This document shows, piece after piece, positions 1 to 8,498 of a stretch of 64,000 nt of DNA. The notes beneath the pieces were generated by a model. It was not told where the DNA came from. It was given only the letters and a program-made list of their open reading frames with translations, and ran no database searches. Made by a program: the position numbers and the translations under genes. Each line of letters opens with the position of its first letter. The stretch's first letter is position 1. Source of the stretch: Terrimicrobiaceae bacterium (lineage in GTDB: Bacteria; Verrucomicrobiota; Verrucomicrobiia; Chthoniobacterales; Terrimicrobiaceae). The DNA lies in the NCBI GenBank assembly GCA_018402345.1, contig JAGYIV010000011.1, positions 27,170 to 91,169 on the forward strand, written 5' to 3'.

Positions 1-27
1 TTCCCGGTTGGGATTATCTACCGAGGA

Positions 28-363
28 TCAGTTGGCAAGATCCGTGGTCTGCCCGCTCACAGGGTTCGTTTGAACGACTGGATTGGAACGTGCTTCGGAG
101 ATCGAGAGAGTTGGGAAGCTGATCTTGGTGCCGCCGACACCGGAATTTCCGGACTTGGATGTTCCAGCTGTGATCTTGACTTTTTTAAGACCCTTGATCG
201 AGAAGGACTTTGTTGAGCCGGGAGAGATTTTTTTGACCTTCTTTCCGACTTTGTAGAAGTAGGATTGCCCGGATTCGTTGGTGACGCTGAGTTTCTTCGC
301 GTAGGTGGCCGTGGTGGCAGCCAACATGAGCGCTGTAGCCAATAGGATTGTTTTTTTGATCAT
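28..363 (-). CDS. Small secreted basic protein, function unknown
   Basis: A 111-residue protein with a clear signal peptide: two lysines after Met, a hydrophobic run and an Ala-x-Ala-like end near residue 22 (TYA before KK). The mature part is Lys/Ser/Gly rich, with a short region of alternating Lys and hydrophobic residues (about 40-70) that suggests beta strands, and a Ser/Thr/Asn-rich tail. I recognise no family. It stands alone; the 169 bases separating it from the next upstream gene show no other gene. It is probably periplasmic or surface exposed. Function cannot be assigned. Confidence 0.7.
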   Translation of the reverse strand: MIKKTILLATALMLAATTATYAKKLSVTNESGQSYFYKVGKKVKKISPGSTKSFSIKGLKKVKITAGTSKSGNSGVGGTKISFPTLSISEARSNPVVQTNPVSGQTTDLAN

Positions 364-532
364 ATGATTTTTTGTTTGTGTTTAGAATACCCCTACCAAC
401 CCTCGAGAGTATGATTGGGACTTGCGGGAGTTTTACGGACTGACCCTGCCCAGTCAATGTTTTTTTAAAAAAATTTCGACGTCGGCAACTACGTTCGTTA
501 GGCCTGCAATTTTCTGGAGAGATCCGTGCGAC

Positions 533-2191
533 TCACTCAGCAAACATGCCCGCAATCGACGGGTCATTCGACGTATCAAAAAACGACCGAGCGGACACCG
601 GATCGCGCTCCCTCCACTGGCGAGCCACCTCACGGGCGGTTTGTTGGCGGGATTCAGGCGCACTGATTGCCAACGCCCACTCCATGGCCATCTCGGGGTC
701 CTCTTTGGCAAGAGAAAGTGCCAATCGACCGGCGGCTCCGTCGATCAGCGGTCCCCGAGGTTTAGCTGAGAGCCAATCTGCGGCGGCCTCGGCATCCACT
801 TCGCTCCAGACTTCGACAAGCGCACTGGTGGCCGATGCCTGCAAGGCGGATGGAACAGCATTGATCCGGCGCGAGGCATCAGCGGGATCAACCCTTGCGA
901 TCCCTCGAATCCCGGATTGAATCGCAGCATCCTTGGCTTCGTCGAAACCATTTGCACCGCCGAGCGCCCATTCAAGAACACCAACGGGATCCTTGCCAGC
1001 CCAGGCATTGACAAGACTGTTCATCGCGGCACCACGGTCTCCGCCGGTCAACCGGGAAACTTCAACCAAAGCCCCGCTCGGGTCGTTGCGTCCCCAGGCC
1101 GAATAAAACCCATCCAATGCCTCCAACCTGGCACTCCCGGCAGGCAGGCCACCGATCCATGCCGCGGTTTCGCTTTTGGGTGCGTCCGAGTTGGCCAGAG
1201 CCGCAGCGACCTCAGCGGTGGCTGAGTCCAAAGCTGGCCCGGGAGGAATTTGTTCCAAAGCGACAGCGGCAGCGGAAGGGTCTTTCTCAACCCAGTTTTC
1301 AAACAGGTCCGAGATCGCCGCCTGGTAGGCCATGCCTGAGGGCATCTGCTGTAACACAGCTTCGAAAACCTGTGCACTATCGGCTTCGGAAGAGGCACTG
1401 AGAGCCAGCAAAAGATCCGACCGGACCGCTGGATCCGAGCTTTTTTTGGCATGGGCCAGAGCACCCTCAGGATCGGATGTCGCCCAGGATTCGGCAGTGG
1501 CTGCCAGCGCATTGGCGCGAATCCCGATATCCTCAATCAACTGGAGCGCGTTCATCGCGGATACCGGGTTGGTTTCCGCCTCCTTGGCGATCACCTTAGC
1601 AACGATGAGTTCCCTCAAATCCGAATCGCCGACACTGTCAACCAACGCCAGCGTGCGCTCGATATTCCCCGAGGGCAACCCCGTGGCAATCCAGCGCAGC
1701 GCTTGATCGCGCTCATCGCCTTCAGGAAGGGACTCGGCAAATTGCAACGCCTGCGCCGGGTTTTTCTCGGCCAATTCCCCGAGGGAAAGCATCAGCGCCA
1801 TATCACGCTCGGCCCCCTCGGGCAGTTGCATGGCACTGGCAGCCATCTCCTGCAAATTTCCGCCACGCAGGCGGGGGAGCAGATTTTCCAATGCCGCGAC
1901 AACTTCCCTGTGGCTTCGGGCCTCGCCGAGAAGGGCAAGCGCCGCACTGGTTTCCGAGATCACAACCGGAGGTGCGACTTGAGGCACCGCGGGTGGCACG
2001 GTTTGCTGGATGGATTGGGGAGAATGTTGGACAGTCGCGGTGGAAGGACTTGTGGAACCCGGCGTGCCGCTTGGCAACGAGGTGGGAACCGCAGTGACCG
2101 CCACCTGCGATGCCACATTATTCTTCAGGAGGAAACCGCCACCAAAACCGAGGGCGATTCCAAGAGCAACAAGCGAGATGTTTTTAATCAT
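533..2191 (-). CDS. Membrane-anchored DP/W helical-repeat protein
   Basis: A 552-residue protein with one N-terminal hydrophobic segment (about residues 5-24, a signal anchor), a Pro/Ser/Thr-rich linker to about residue 75, then a long alpha-helical repeat region. The repeats recur every 35-40 residues with a signature of Trp, a few residues, Asp-Pro and a small residue (for example WATSDPEGA, WVEKDPSAA, WAGKDPVG, WRERDPVSA). They resemble TPR/HEAT-like solenoids that I associate with Verrucomicrobiota. It probably scaffolds envelope proteins. No catalytic motif is visible. It is monocistronic and lies downstream of the polysaccharide operon in the same direction, after an 80-base gap. Confidence 0.75.
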   Translation of the reverse strand: MIKNISLVALGIALGFGGGFLLKNNVASQVAVTAVPTSLPSGTPGSTSPSTATVQHSPQSIQQTVPPAVPQVAPPVVISETSAALALLGEARSHREVVAALENLLPRLRGGNLQEMAASAMQLPEGAERDMALMLSLGELAEKNPAQALQFAESLPEGDERDQALRWIATGLPSGNIERTLALVDSVGDSDLRELIVAKVIAKEAETNPVSAMNALQLIEDIGIRANALAATAESWATSDPEGALAHAKKSSDPAVRSDLLLALSASSEADSAQVFEAVLQQMPSGMAYQAAISDLFENWVEKDPSAAAVALEQIPPGPALDSATAEVAAALANSDAPKSETAAWIGGLPAGSARLEALDGFYSAWGRNDPSGALVEVSRLTGGDRGAAMNSLVNAWAGKDPVGVLEWALGGANGFDEAKDAAIQSGIRGIARVDPADASRRINAVPSALQASATSALVEVWSEVDAEAAADWLSAKPRGPLIDGAAGRLALSLAKEDPEMAMEWALAISAPESRQQTAREVARQWRERDPVSARSFFDTSNDPSIAGMFAE

Positions 2192-2271
2192 GGTTTAACA
2201 AGACACTCGGCGATGGTCTTAAAACTTTCCGCCGATGAAGTTCGCTAACTATCCCTTCACTGATTACGAAA

Positions 2272-4197
2272 TCAAGTCAGGCCGACGCCGAACTCCGCGG
2301 CTGGAAGATTTTCGGTGGAAGCCAATGCCCCAACCCGTAGCGTGCGCTCGATCCAAGCCAGCGTCTCCTTTGGACTCATGTAGTGGAGTCGCCAACGCAT
2401 CGCCTCCAACTCCTCGATGACCGGATGATTCCGCGACTGGAGAATGCGATGGATTTTGGGATGCGACACCGGGACGACCCGCTCTGCGGGATGAATAGGA
2501 ATTTCACGGAGTTTTTCCCCAGGGCGCAATCCTGTGTAGACAATCTCGATATCCTTGCCGGGCTCGAATCCCTGCAACTGGATCATTTGCCTCGCCAACT
2601 GTTCGATTCGGACCGGTTGTCCCATGTTCAAAACAAACGTGTCCGCCGATTGGGCGAATGTCGCGGATTGTAAAATCAGGCCCACCGCCTCGGGGATACT
2701 CATGAAATAACGCTCCACATCGGGATGGGTAACCGTCACGGGCCCGCCGGCGGCAATCTGTCGGCGAAACACAGGAACCACGCTACCGGAGGAGTCGAGG
2801 ACATTGCCGAAGCGAACGGAACAAAACACCGTTGAATCGTCATCCAACTGCTGCAACTCGGACAGCACAAGCTCGGCCAACCGCTTGCTCGCTCCCATCG
2901 CGTTTCTGGGGTCCACCGCCTTGTCAGTGGACACAAGCACAAAGCGGCGGCATCCGTGCTTTTGTGCCGCCCTGCCGCAGAACAAGGTGCCGAGAGTATT
3001 GTTCCAAACTGCCTCTCCGGGCTGACGCTCCATCATCGGCACGTGCTTGTGCGCTGCTGCATGGAAAACGATCGTCGGTGAAAATGTGGAAAAGACAGAC
3101 TCCAGCTGCTGCTCGTTGCAGACACTCCCCGCCACAGCCTCCAATGAAAGCAACGGAAAATCTCTGAGAATTTCCTGCTCCACATCGAACAATGCTGGCT
3201 CAGCCCGCTCGAGTAAAACGAGCATCTCCGGATTCCGTGCCGCAATTTGCCTGCACAACTCGCGTCCGATACTGCCTCCGGCACCCGTGACCAACACTCT
3301 TGCGCCAGCCACGAGCAAACCGATCGAATCCTCGTCGAGCACAACCGGGAGCCGCCCAAGAAGATCCTCCGGCGCCACATGGCGCAGACGCTCGACGGAG
3401 AACTTCCGGCTGAGGATGCAATTCACGGAGGGCAAAATGTCATGCTCGATCCCGGCCGCATTCAAATCCGCCACGATTCCGGCAAGCACTGCCGGAGATG
3501 CCCCGGGCATCGCAAGAATCGCCTTTGCAATCCCCAATCTCGACATCGCTGGCAGCATGTCCCCGAAGTTGCCAACCACTGGAACACTGTGAAGTGTGCG
3601 GCCCGACTTTGCCGCATCGTCATCGAAAAAACACACCACATCCAATCCAAGTCCGGGCTTGTTCTGAATCTCCCGGGCCAGCGCAGCCCCTGCCTCCCCG
3701 GCACCGAGGATCGCCACTCTTTTGGCCTGTGTAGCCGCTCGGCGAGGGGCAAAAAACCGATCCCTCAGCAACTTCATGAGGATGCGCAATCCGCACACCC
3801 CAAGAAACGAGAGAGTGAAATCCACCACAATCGTTCCGCGGGGAATCATCCCCTCACCCTTCACAACAAACCACACCGCCAACTGAACCACAGCGGCGCC
3901 GCCCAACCCGGCGAAAACCATTTTTGCATCGGGAAAACTGAAAAACGTCAGTAGGCTTCGGAATTGGCCGCAAACAGCAAGAATCACAAGTTTCAGTGCC
4001 AATACCCACGGGATCGATACAATCCACCTCTCCAAAAACTCTGGAGGGATGCGCAAATCGAATCGAATGGAAAGCGCCACTAACGAAGAAACCGTAAAAA
4101 TCAACGCGTAGGAAATCGCTAGCAAGGGCGTTCTCAAAGGGCCTGTGACCCATTGACGGATCCGGCGCCTCGTGTCGTTGACCCGCGTTCGCTCCAT
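2272..4197 (-). CDS. WbpM/CapD-like nucleotide-sugar 4,6-dehydratase, membrane bound
   Basis: It likely converts a UDP-HexNAc to the 4-keto-6-deoxy sugar for surface glycans. Four N-terminal membrane segments are followed by a first Rossmann domain (GAGEAG near residue 167) and a second SDR domain (GAGGSIGRE near 305). The catalytic region reads TDKAVDPRNAMGASKR, where Met replaces the usual SDR Tyr, as is known for the WbpM/FlaA1 group. I chose the ATG at 4197, which overlaps the sugar-transferase stop (TGATG) with a purine-rich GGAAGGGG upstream. A start at 4233 would add 12 residues but has no Shine-Dalgarno. It is the last gene of the polysaccharide operon. Confidence 0.88.
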   Translation of the reverse strand: MERTRVNDTRRRIRQWVTGPLRTPLLAISYALIFTVSSLVALSIRFDLRIPPEFLERWIVSIPWVLALKLVILAVCGQFRSLLTFFSFPDAKMVFAGLGGAAVVQLAVWFVVKGEGMIPRGTIVVDFTLSFLGVCGLRILMKLLRDRFFAPRRAATQAKRVAILGAGEAGAALAREIQNKPGLGLDVVCFFDDDAAKSGRTLHSVPVVGNFGDMLPAMSRLGIAKAILAMPGASPAVLAGIVADLNAAGIEHDILPSVNCILSRKFSVERLRHVAPEDLLGRLPVVLDEDSIGLLVAGARVLVTGAGGSIGRELCRQIAARNPEMLVLLERAEPALFDVEQEILRDFPLLSLEAVAGSVCNEQQLESVFSTFSPTIVFHAAAHKHVPMMERQPGEAVWNNTLGTLFCGRAAQKHGCRRFVLVSTDKAVDPRNAMGASKRLAELVLSELQQLDDDSTVFCSVRFGNVLDSSGSVVPVFRRQIAAGGPVTVTHPDVERYFMSIPEAVGLILQSATFAQSADTFVLNMGQPVRIEQLARQMIQLQGFEPGKDIEIVYTGLRPGEKLREIPIHPAERVVPVSHPKIHRILQSRNHPVIEELEAMRWRLHYMSPKETLAWIERTLRVGALASTENLPAAEFGVGLT

Positions 4198-4760
4198 CAG
4201 TGCTTCACCCCTTCCGACAAGGAAGTTTTCCATAAGGTTGAAAGAAGGATTTTCAGATCAAAAAAGAAAGACGAATGTTTCAGATAGTAGTGGTCCAACT
4301 CGATCTTTCTCTCAAGAGGGATCTCGTCCCTTCCGTTGATTTGAGCCCACCCGGTGATCCCAGGGCGCAAGCGGTGAATGCCCAACCTCGTGCGCTCGGC
4401 AATCAGATCGTGCTGATTGAAAAGCGCCGGACGGGGACCAACAAGAGACATGTCGCCGGTCAAAACGCTCCACAACTGCGGCAATTCATCAAGGCTCGTG
4501 CGGCGCAGAAAACGACCTGCGGGCGTGAGCAGGCTTTCCGGATCCCTGACCAGATGTGTCGCCACCTGTGGAGCACCCACGTGCATGGAACGGAATTTCG
4601 GCATCGGAAAAATCTCATTATTCAGTCCCACCCTTCTCGAAAGATGAAGAACCGGACCCGGCGACCCCCGGCGCACGAGAAGCGTGCAAACCACAAAGAC
4701 AGGACTCGCCATTACCAGAAGCAAGGCCGCAACCACGATATCAAATCCGCGTTTCAGCAT
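4197..4760 (-). CDS. Bacterial sugar transferase (PglC/WcaJ-type phosphoglycosyl transferase)
   Basis: It transfers a sugar-1-phosphate from a nucleotide sugar to undecaprenyl phosphate, the first membrane step of repeat-unit synthesis. The 187-residue protein has one N-terminal re-entrant/transmembrane helix (residues 8-28) followed by the family motifs KFRSM, TSLDELPQLW, VGPRPA and PGITGWAQINGRD. The DE pair of DELPQL is the catalytic pair in this family. The length matches minimal monotopic PglC-like enzymes rather than long WbaP types. It sits 3 bases after the upstream polymerase and overlaps the dehydratase, so it is translationally coupled. Confidence 0.92.
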   Translation of the reverse strand: MLKRGFDIVVAALLLVMASPVFVVCTLLVRRGSPGPVLHLSRRVGLNNEIFPMPKFRSMHVGAPQVATHLVRDPESLLTPAGRFLRRTSLDELPQLWSVLTGDMSLVGPRPALFNQHDLIAERTRLGIHRLRPGITGWAQINGRDEIPLERKIELDHYYLKHSSFFFDLKILLSTLWKTSLSEGVKH

Positions 4761-4763
4761 GGA

Positions 4764-6698
4764 TCAGTCGGCATTCTCTGGGAGATCCAGTGGGGTTGCA
4801 AACCTTGTGCGCCCATTGCCCGAAGCCGCTCCGGGTTCCGGCGAACGGGAAAACTTTTCCAGAACGGCTTCGGGAATTTTCTCCTTTGGAACAGTAGCCA
4901 ACAACCGCCTTGCCTCCGCCTCACTTCCATCATCAAGGAGAAACACCGCAAAATTAATAACCGGCTCATGCTGCTCAGGAAAATGACGGGTGAGCTTTAT
5001 AAAAAGATTCCGCGACTTTTCCAACTCTCCCCGCTCGGCATACAAAATGGCGAGGTTGTTGAGAATATAATACCGGTTCGGATTTTCCGCATCGGCCAAT
5101 TCAAAGAGCTCGATCGCATCATCACGCCTTCCCTTCTTCATCAAGGCGAACCCCTCCAAAAACGACACGGGAACAGCGTAGGCATCCAGTGTTCGCAGGG
5201 GCGTGCGCGCCAATTTTGCATGCTTCTGCATGGTGTTCCAGTGCCCCCGCTCCATCGCCTCCCTCGCCAGTCGGACATGTTGCTCCTGATCCAAGGAAAT
5301 CCATGCGACGGGAATGCCGACCGCAAGAATCCCTAAAGCGACGATCGCAAAGAGACGACGCGGCAAAACGCCACTCCGCGGGGATCGCGGCGAGGCACCA
5401 TTTTTTGAAACCACCAGGATCGCGAGAATCACAGCGAGAGCGACCTGATGATTCACCCGGTCCAATGGAAAACTGAACAGCGAGTCGGACATGTAAGCCG
5501 CCAACCCGGCAAGTGCCGCCGCACCCATCCAGGCATCCTCTTTCCTCTGGGATCGAAACACACCTTGCACACCGGCAGAAACACCCAGCAGCAGCAGACC
5601 CATGAAAGTGATCATTCCCAAAACTCCCTTCTCGGCGAAAATCCACAGGTAATCGTTGTGCGGTTGATTCCAGTTCGAGTTGATCTGGCTGAAGTCCAAT
5701 CCTCCTCCTTCGCGATACCCCTGCAAGTGGACTGTGAAATTTCCGGCTCCCACTCCGAAAGGAAAGTGATCCGCGATCATTCTCAACGTTTCCCGCCACA
5801 CCATCAGGCGCCCCCCGTCCGAAAAACGAATGTCCTCTGAAAACACAGCGCGCATCCGGAAGGCAAAGGGATTGTCGTCAGGCGCGAACACAAAAAACAA
5901 AACCGCTGCAAGCAACCCCGCGCCGGCACCCGCCGCGAAGAACCCCCTGCAACGCACAGGCAACCCGAAGGCGGCAGGGCGCATGCCGACGAATACAAAA
6001 AACACAACAACTACTGCCACTGTGGCGATCCATGCGGAGCGGCACTGCAACACGACAATCAAAAACAAGACGTTGCCACCTGCCACCGCAGCCACCGGGC
6101 TCCACACCCCGCGAAGCACAGGAATCGCAGCCATGCACAAGGGCATGATCAGCGCAAGATACCCGGTGAAAAGATTCACATTTCCCATGGCTCCTGTGAT
6201 CGCCTCCATCGCCGAGCGCGTCGGGGACATCCACACCCGATTCCCAATACATTGAAACAACCCGATCCCCCCGCAAACCAACGCGGCCAATACCACCGCT
6301 TTTGCCACCCACACGCGCCATTCCAAAAACGATGAAAAAAACACCACACAAAGGCACAAGACAACCAGCGCGGCTCCACTCCGACAGGCATCCAGCAATC
6401 CGGCCGAGGGATTCGATGCAAACAAAAGGGAAATCCACACCGCCCCCGCATACCCCGCATACGCATACACAACGCCGCTCCGAAGAAACCCCCAGTTCAA
6501 CTGCCCGCGGATCGAGGGAGTGAGTGCGAGCAACACCGCAAGCACCAAGCCGGCATTCAAGACGAGAAGACGCGGGACATGCCCGCTGTCAAGAGCTCCG
6601 GGATCGCGGACCACCGCCAGAACACACAATAAAAACGCCGGAAAAAGACCGGCTAGCCAACGCGCCAGAGCGCTCCGGGGTGCTGCGACATCACTCAT
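4764..6698 (-). CDS. O-antigen ligase/polymerase-like membrane protein with C-terminal TPRs
   Basis: A polytopic membrane protein with about 10-12 predicted helices and a large loop carrying the Wzy_C/WaaL-type motif (GVGAGNF, then QPHNDYLWIFAEKG). It ends in a soluble TPR-like tail of about 150 residues (RDDAIELFELADAENP, YYILNNLAILYAERG). It either polymerises repeat units or ligates glycan to lipid or protein. I use the ATG at 6698, whose ATGAGTGA context overlaps the stop of the upstream epimerase; a longer reading from 6803 would run deep into that gene. A second paralogue lies at 8.5-10.9 kb, so one may be polymerase and the other ligase (inference). Confidence 0.85.
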   Translation of the reverse strand: MSDVAAPRSALARWLAGLFPAFLLCVLAVVRDPGALDSGHVPRLLVLNAGLVLAVLLALTPSIRGQLNWGFLRSGVVYAYAGYAGAVWISLLFASNPSAGLLDACRSGAALVVLCLCVVFFSSFLEWRVWVAKAVVLAALVCGGIGLFQCIGNRVWMSPTRSAMEAITGAMGNVNLFTGYLALIMPLCMAAIPVLRGVWSPVAAVAGGNVLFLIVVLQCRSAWIATVAVVVVFFVFVGMRPAAFGLPVRCRGFFAAGAGAGLLAAVLFFVFAPDDNPFAFRMRAVFSEDIRFSDGGRLMVWRETLRMIADHFPFGVGAGNFTVHLQGYREGGGLDFSQINSNWNQPHNDYLWIFAEKGVLGMITFMGLLLLGVSAGVQGVFRSQRKEDAWMGAAALAGLAAYMSDSLFSFPLDRVNHQVALAVILAILVVSKNGASPRSPRSGVLPRRLFAIVALGILAVGIPVAWISLDQEQHVRLAREAMERGHWNTMQKHAKLARTPLRTLDAYAVPVSFLEGFALMKKGRRDDAIELFELADAENPNRYYILNNLAILYAERGELEKSRNLFIKLTRHFPEQHEPVINFAVFLLDDGSEAEARRLLATVPKEKIPEAVLEKFSRSPEPGAASGNGRTRFATPLDLPENAD

Positions 6699-7587
6699 TG
6701 GGCTGCGGGGATTCCAATCTGAAATCCACATTAGGACGGAATCCCCTTGGACGGAACCCCAAATCCCCCACCGCCGATTCATGATCGAACACAAGATCGG
6801 CATTCATTCGCTCGAACATTGCCACTGGGAATGTCAGCGTCCGCGGCAGGATTCCCCCGACCGCTCCAGCACACCTTAAAACAATCGGCGGCACGTGTAG
6901 AAACCGTCGCGGCAGGCCCAGGGCATCGAACACACGCCCGGCCATCTCCAAATATGTCAGGGTTTCTCCACCGGACAGATGATAGCTGCCCTGCGGAGCG
7001 CCTGATTGAACTGCCGACACGCAAATTCGGGCAAGGTCACCGGCATGCAAGGGCTGGCGAAGCCCTATGGAAGGTGGCATGACAGGCAACACCCTCCACC
7101 GCCGGATAAAACGAGCCATCGCGGCGATGTTCCTGTCCCTCACCCCGTCGTAAGTCAGAGTGGTCCGCAGCAGCACCACCTCGACACCTGTCCTCGATGC
7201 CCAGTGGCGAATGCGCTCCTCGGATCGCTGAAGAGATTCCGCCAGCGCACGCTCACGGAAATCGGTGGAGTTCTTCTTGGTCACCACACTTGTCGAGGAA
7301 ACTGCCACCAACCGGCGAACCCCAGCCAACTCGAGCATTGGAAGCAACCCCGCAAGCGCATTCACCGGACAAAGGGAGATCCAACGCTCAATCCCCGGCG
7401 AGCGAAACAGTTCACCCGCCGAGATGCCTCTCCATTCCGGCCCGTGCTTCAATGGCGTCCTCGACAAGGGAATCACCCGCAGCCCCTCTGTGGTGGCCAA
7501 TTCAAACACCCGCTCGCCCACGAAACTCGAGGCTCCGAGCACGCCAATCGGCTCGTTGCAAAAACGACCGTCCGCTCCCGATATCAT
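6691..7587 (-). CDS. Atypical NAD-dependent epimerase/dehydratase (extended SDR)
   Basis: A 298-residue Rossmann protein with the nucleotide-binding motif GVLGASSFVGE near the N terminus, an RTTLTYDG segment and a C-terminal YHLSGGETLTYLEMAGRV typical of NAD-dependent epimerase/dehydratase relatives of nucleotide-sugar enzymes. The catalytic Tyr-x3-Lys is not evident: after SSTSVVTKK the expected helix reads FRERALAESLQRSEE. It may therefore be an atypical SDR (binding or reductase role) rather than a true epimerase. The start at 7587 is chosen because its ATG overlaps the stop of the GT2 gene (ATGA). Confidence 0.82.
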   Translation of the reverse strand: MISGADGRFCNEPIGVLGASSFVGERVFELATTEGLRVIPLSRTPLKHGPEWRGISAGELFRSPGIERWISLCPVNALAGLLPMLELAGVRRLVAVSSTSVVTKKNSTDFRERALAESLQRSEERIRHWASRTGVEVVLLRTTLTYDGVRDRNIAAMARFIRRWRVLPVMPPSIGLRQPLHAGDLARICVSAVQSGAPQGSYHLSGGETLTYLEMAGRVFDALGLPRRFLHVPPIVLRCAGAVGGILPRTLTFPVAMFERMNADLVFDHESAVGDLGFRPRGFRPNVDFRLESPQPNE

Positions 7588-8435
7588 GCCTGAGAAACCC
7601 ATTTTCTTAGACAAACAACCGCAAACCGGCACCACACCGCCACATGAACCAGAGGCTCCAACAACGCGGAATACCGTTTCCGCAAATGCTTCCCGAAATA
7701 CCGGATCATCCCCCTGTGCTTGTGCCATTCCACAAAGAATGGGCGCCCCTTGCCGCAGACTCCCTTGGAGTGAAATACAACCGCATCCGAACAGGAAAGG
7801 ACGGCGAAACCCTCCCGCCGCACCTCGGCGCAAAGATCCAAATCCTCGCAATGAAGAAAGTATCCCTCGTCAAATCCACCCACCGCCTCGAAGACCTCGC
7901 GGCGGATCATCAGGCAGGCACCCGAGACCGCATCGGTTTCCAAAAGCTCATCATCCACAATCGCTGCCTCGGAGTGAAAATCCCACCTGCGAAAAACCCG
8001 CCACAACCCCGACGCCCTCACCATTGCCCTCCAGGGATCGGGCTCCTTCCGACGCCATCCCCCTTGCATCCCGCCGTCATCCCCAAGCAACCTGCCACCG
8101 GCAATGGCGGCAGCCGGATGCTTCGCCAAGGCCTCTTTCAACCGCTCCACCAATGTAGGCGTTGCGATGCAATCGGGATTCAAAAAAAGCAACAACTCTC
8201 CATTCGAAGACTTGGCTCCAATATTGCAACCCGCCGAAAATCCGACGTTCCGCGACAGCCTGATCACTTGGAATCCAGAACACTCCGAGAACATTTCAAC
8301 AACCGGAGTCAATCCCACCGGCTCCGACGCATTGTCCACCAGCACCACTTCCGCGGCCTGACTCGCCACCGAGGCAATGCAATCGGACAACGAGTCCCCT
8401 GCATTGTGATTCACGATGATGATCGATGTTTCCAA
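7584..8435 (-). CDS. Glycosyltransferase family 2 (rhamnosyltransferase-like)
   Basis: A GT-A fold inverting glycosyltransferase: N-terminal SIIIVNHNAGDSL strand-loop, VVLVDNAS, NVGFSAGCNIG, a FLNPDC acidic metal/nucleotide site and a later GGFDEGYFLHCEDLDLC motif typical of WbbL-like rhamnosyltransferases. It is 283 residues and has no clear membrane anchor; the C-terminal segment is hydrophobic and basic, possibly a membrane association site. The only usable start is a TTG at 8435, as no in-frame ATG precedes the conserved first strand. It overlaps the next gene by 4 bases (ATGA) in the surface-polysaccharide operon. Confidence 0.88.
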   Translation of the reverse strand: METSIIIVNHNAGDSLSDCIASVASQAAEVVLVDNASEPVGLTPVVEMFSECSGFQVIRLSRNVGFSAGCNIGAKSSNGELLLFLNPDCIATPTLVERLKEALAKHPAAAIAGGRLLGDDGGMQGGWRRKEPDPWRAMVRASGLWRVFRRWDFHSEAAIVDDELLETDAVSGACLMIRREVFEAVGGFDEGYFLHCEDLDLCAEVRREGFAVLSCSDAVVFHSKGVCGKGRPFFVEWHKHRGMIRYFGKHLRKRYSALLEPLVHVAVWCRFAVVCLRKWVSQA

Positions 8436-8498
8436 AAATTGAAAAAATAGGCCTGAAAACTGCGTCTTATCTTCCAGTTGGTCAATCCCTCGGGCAAT

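Noticed and set aside
3247..3954. Plus-strand reading frames within the polysaccharide operon
   Set aside because: They mirror the coding frames of the minus-strand genes and have no family features.
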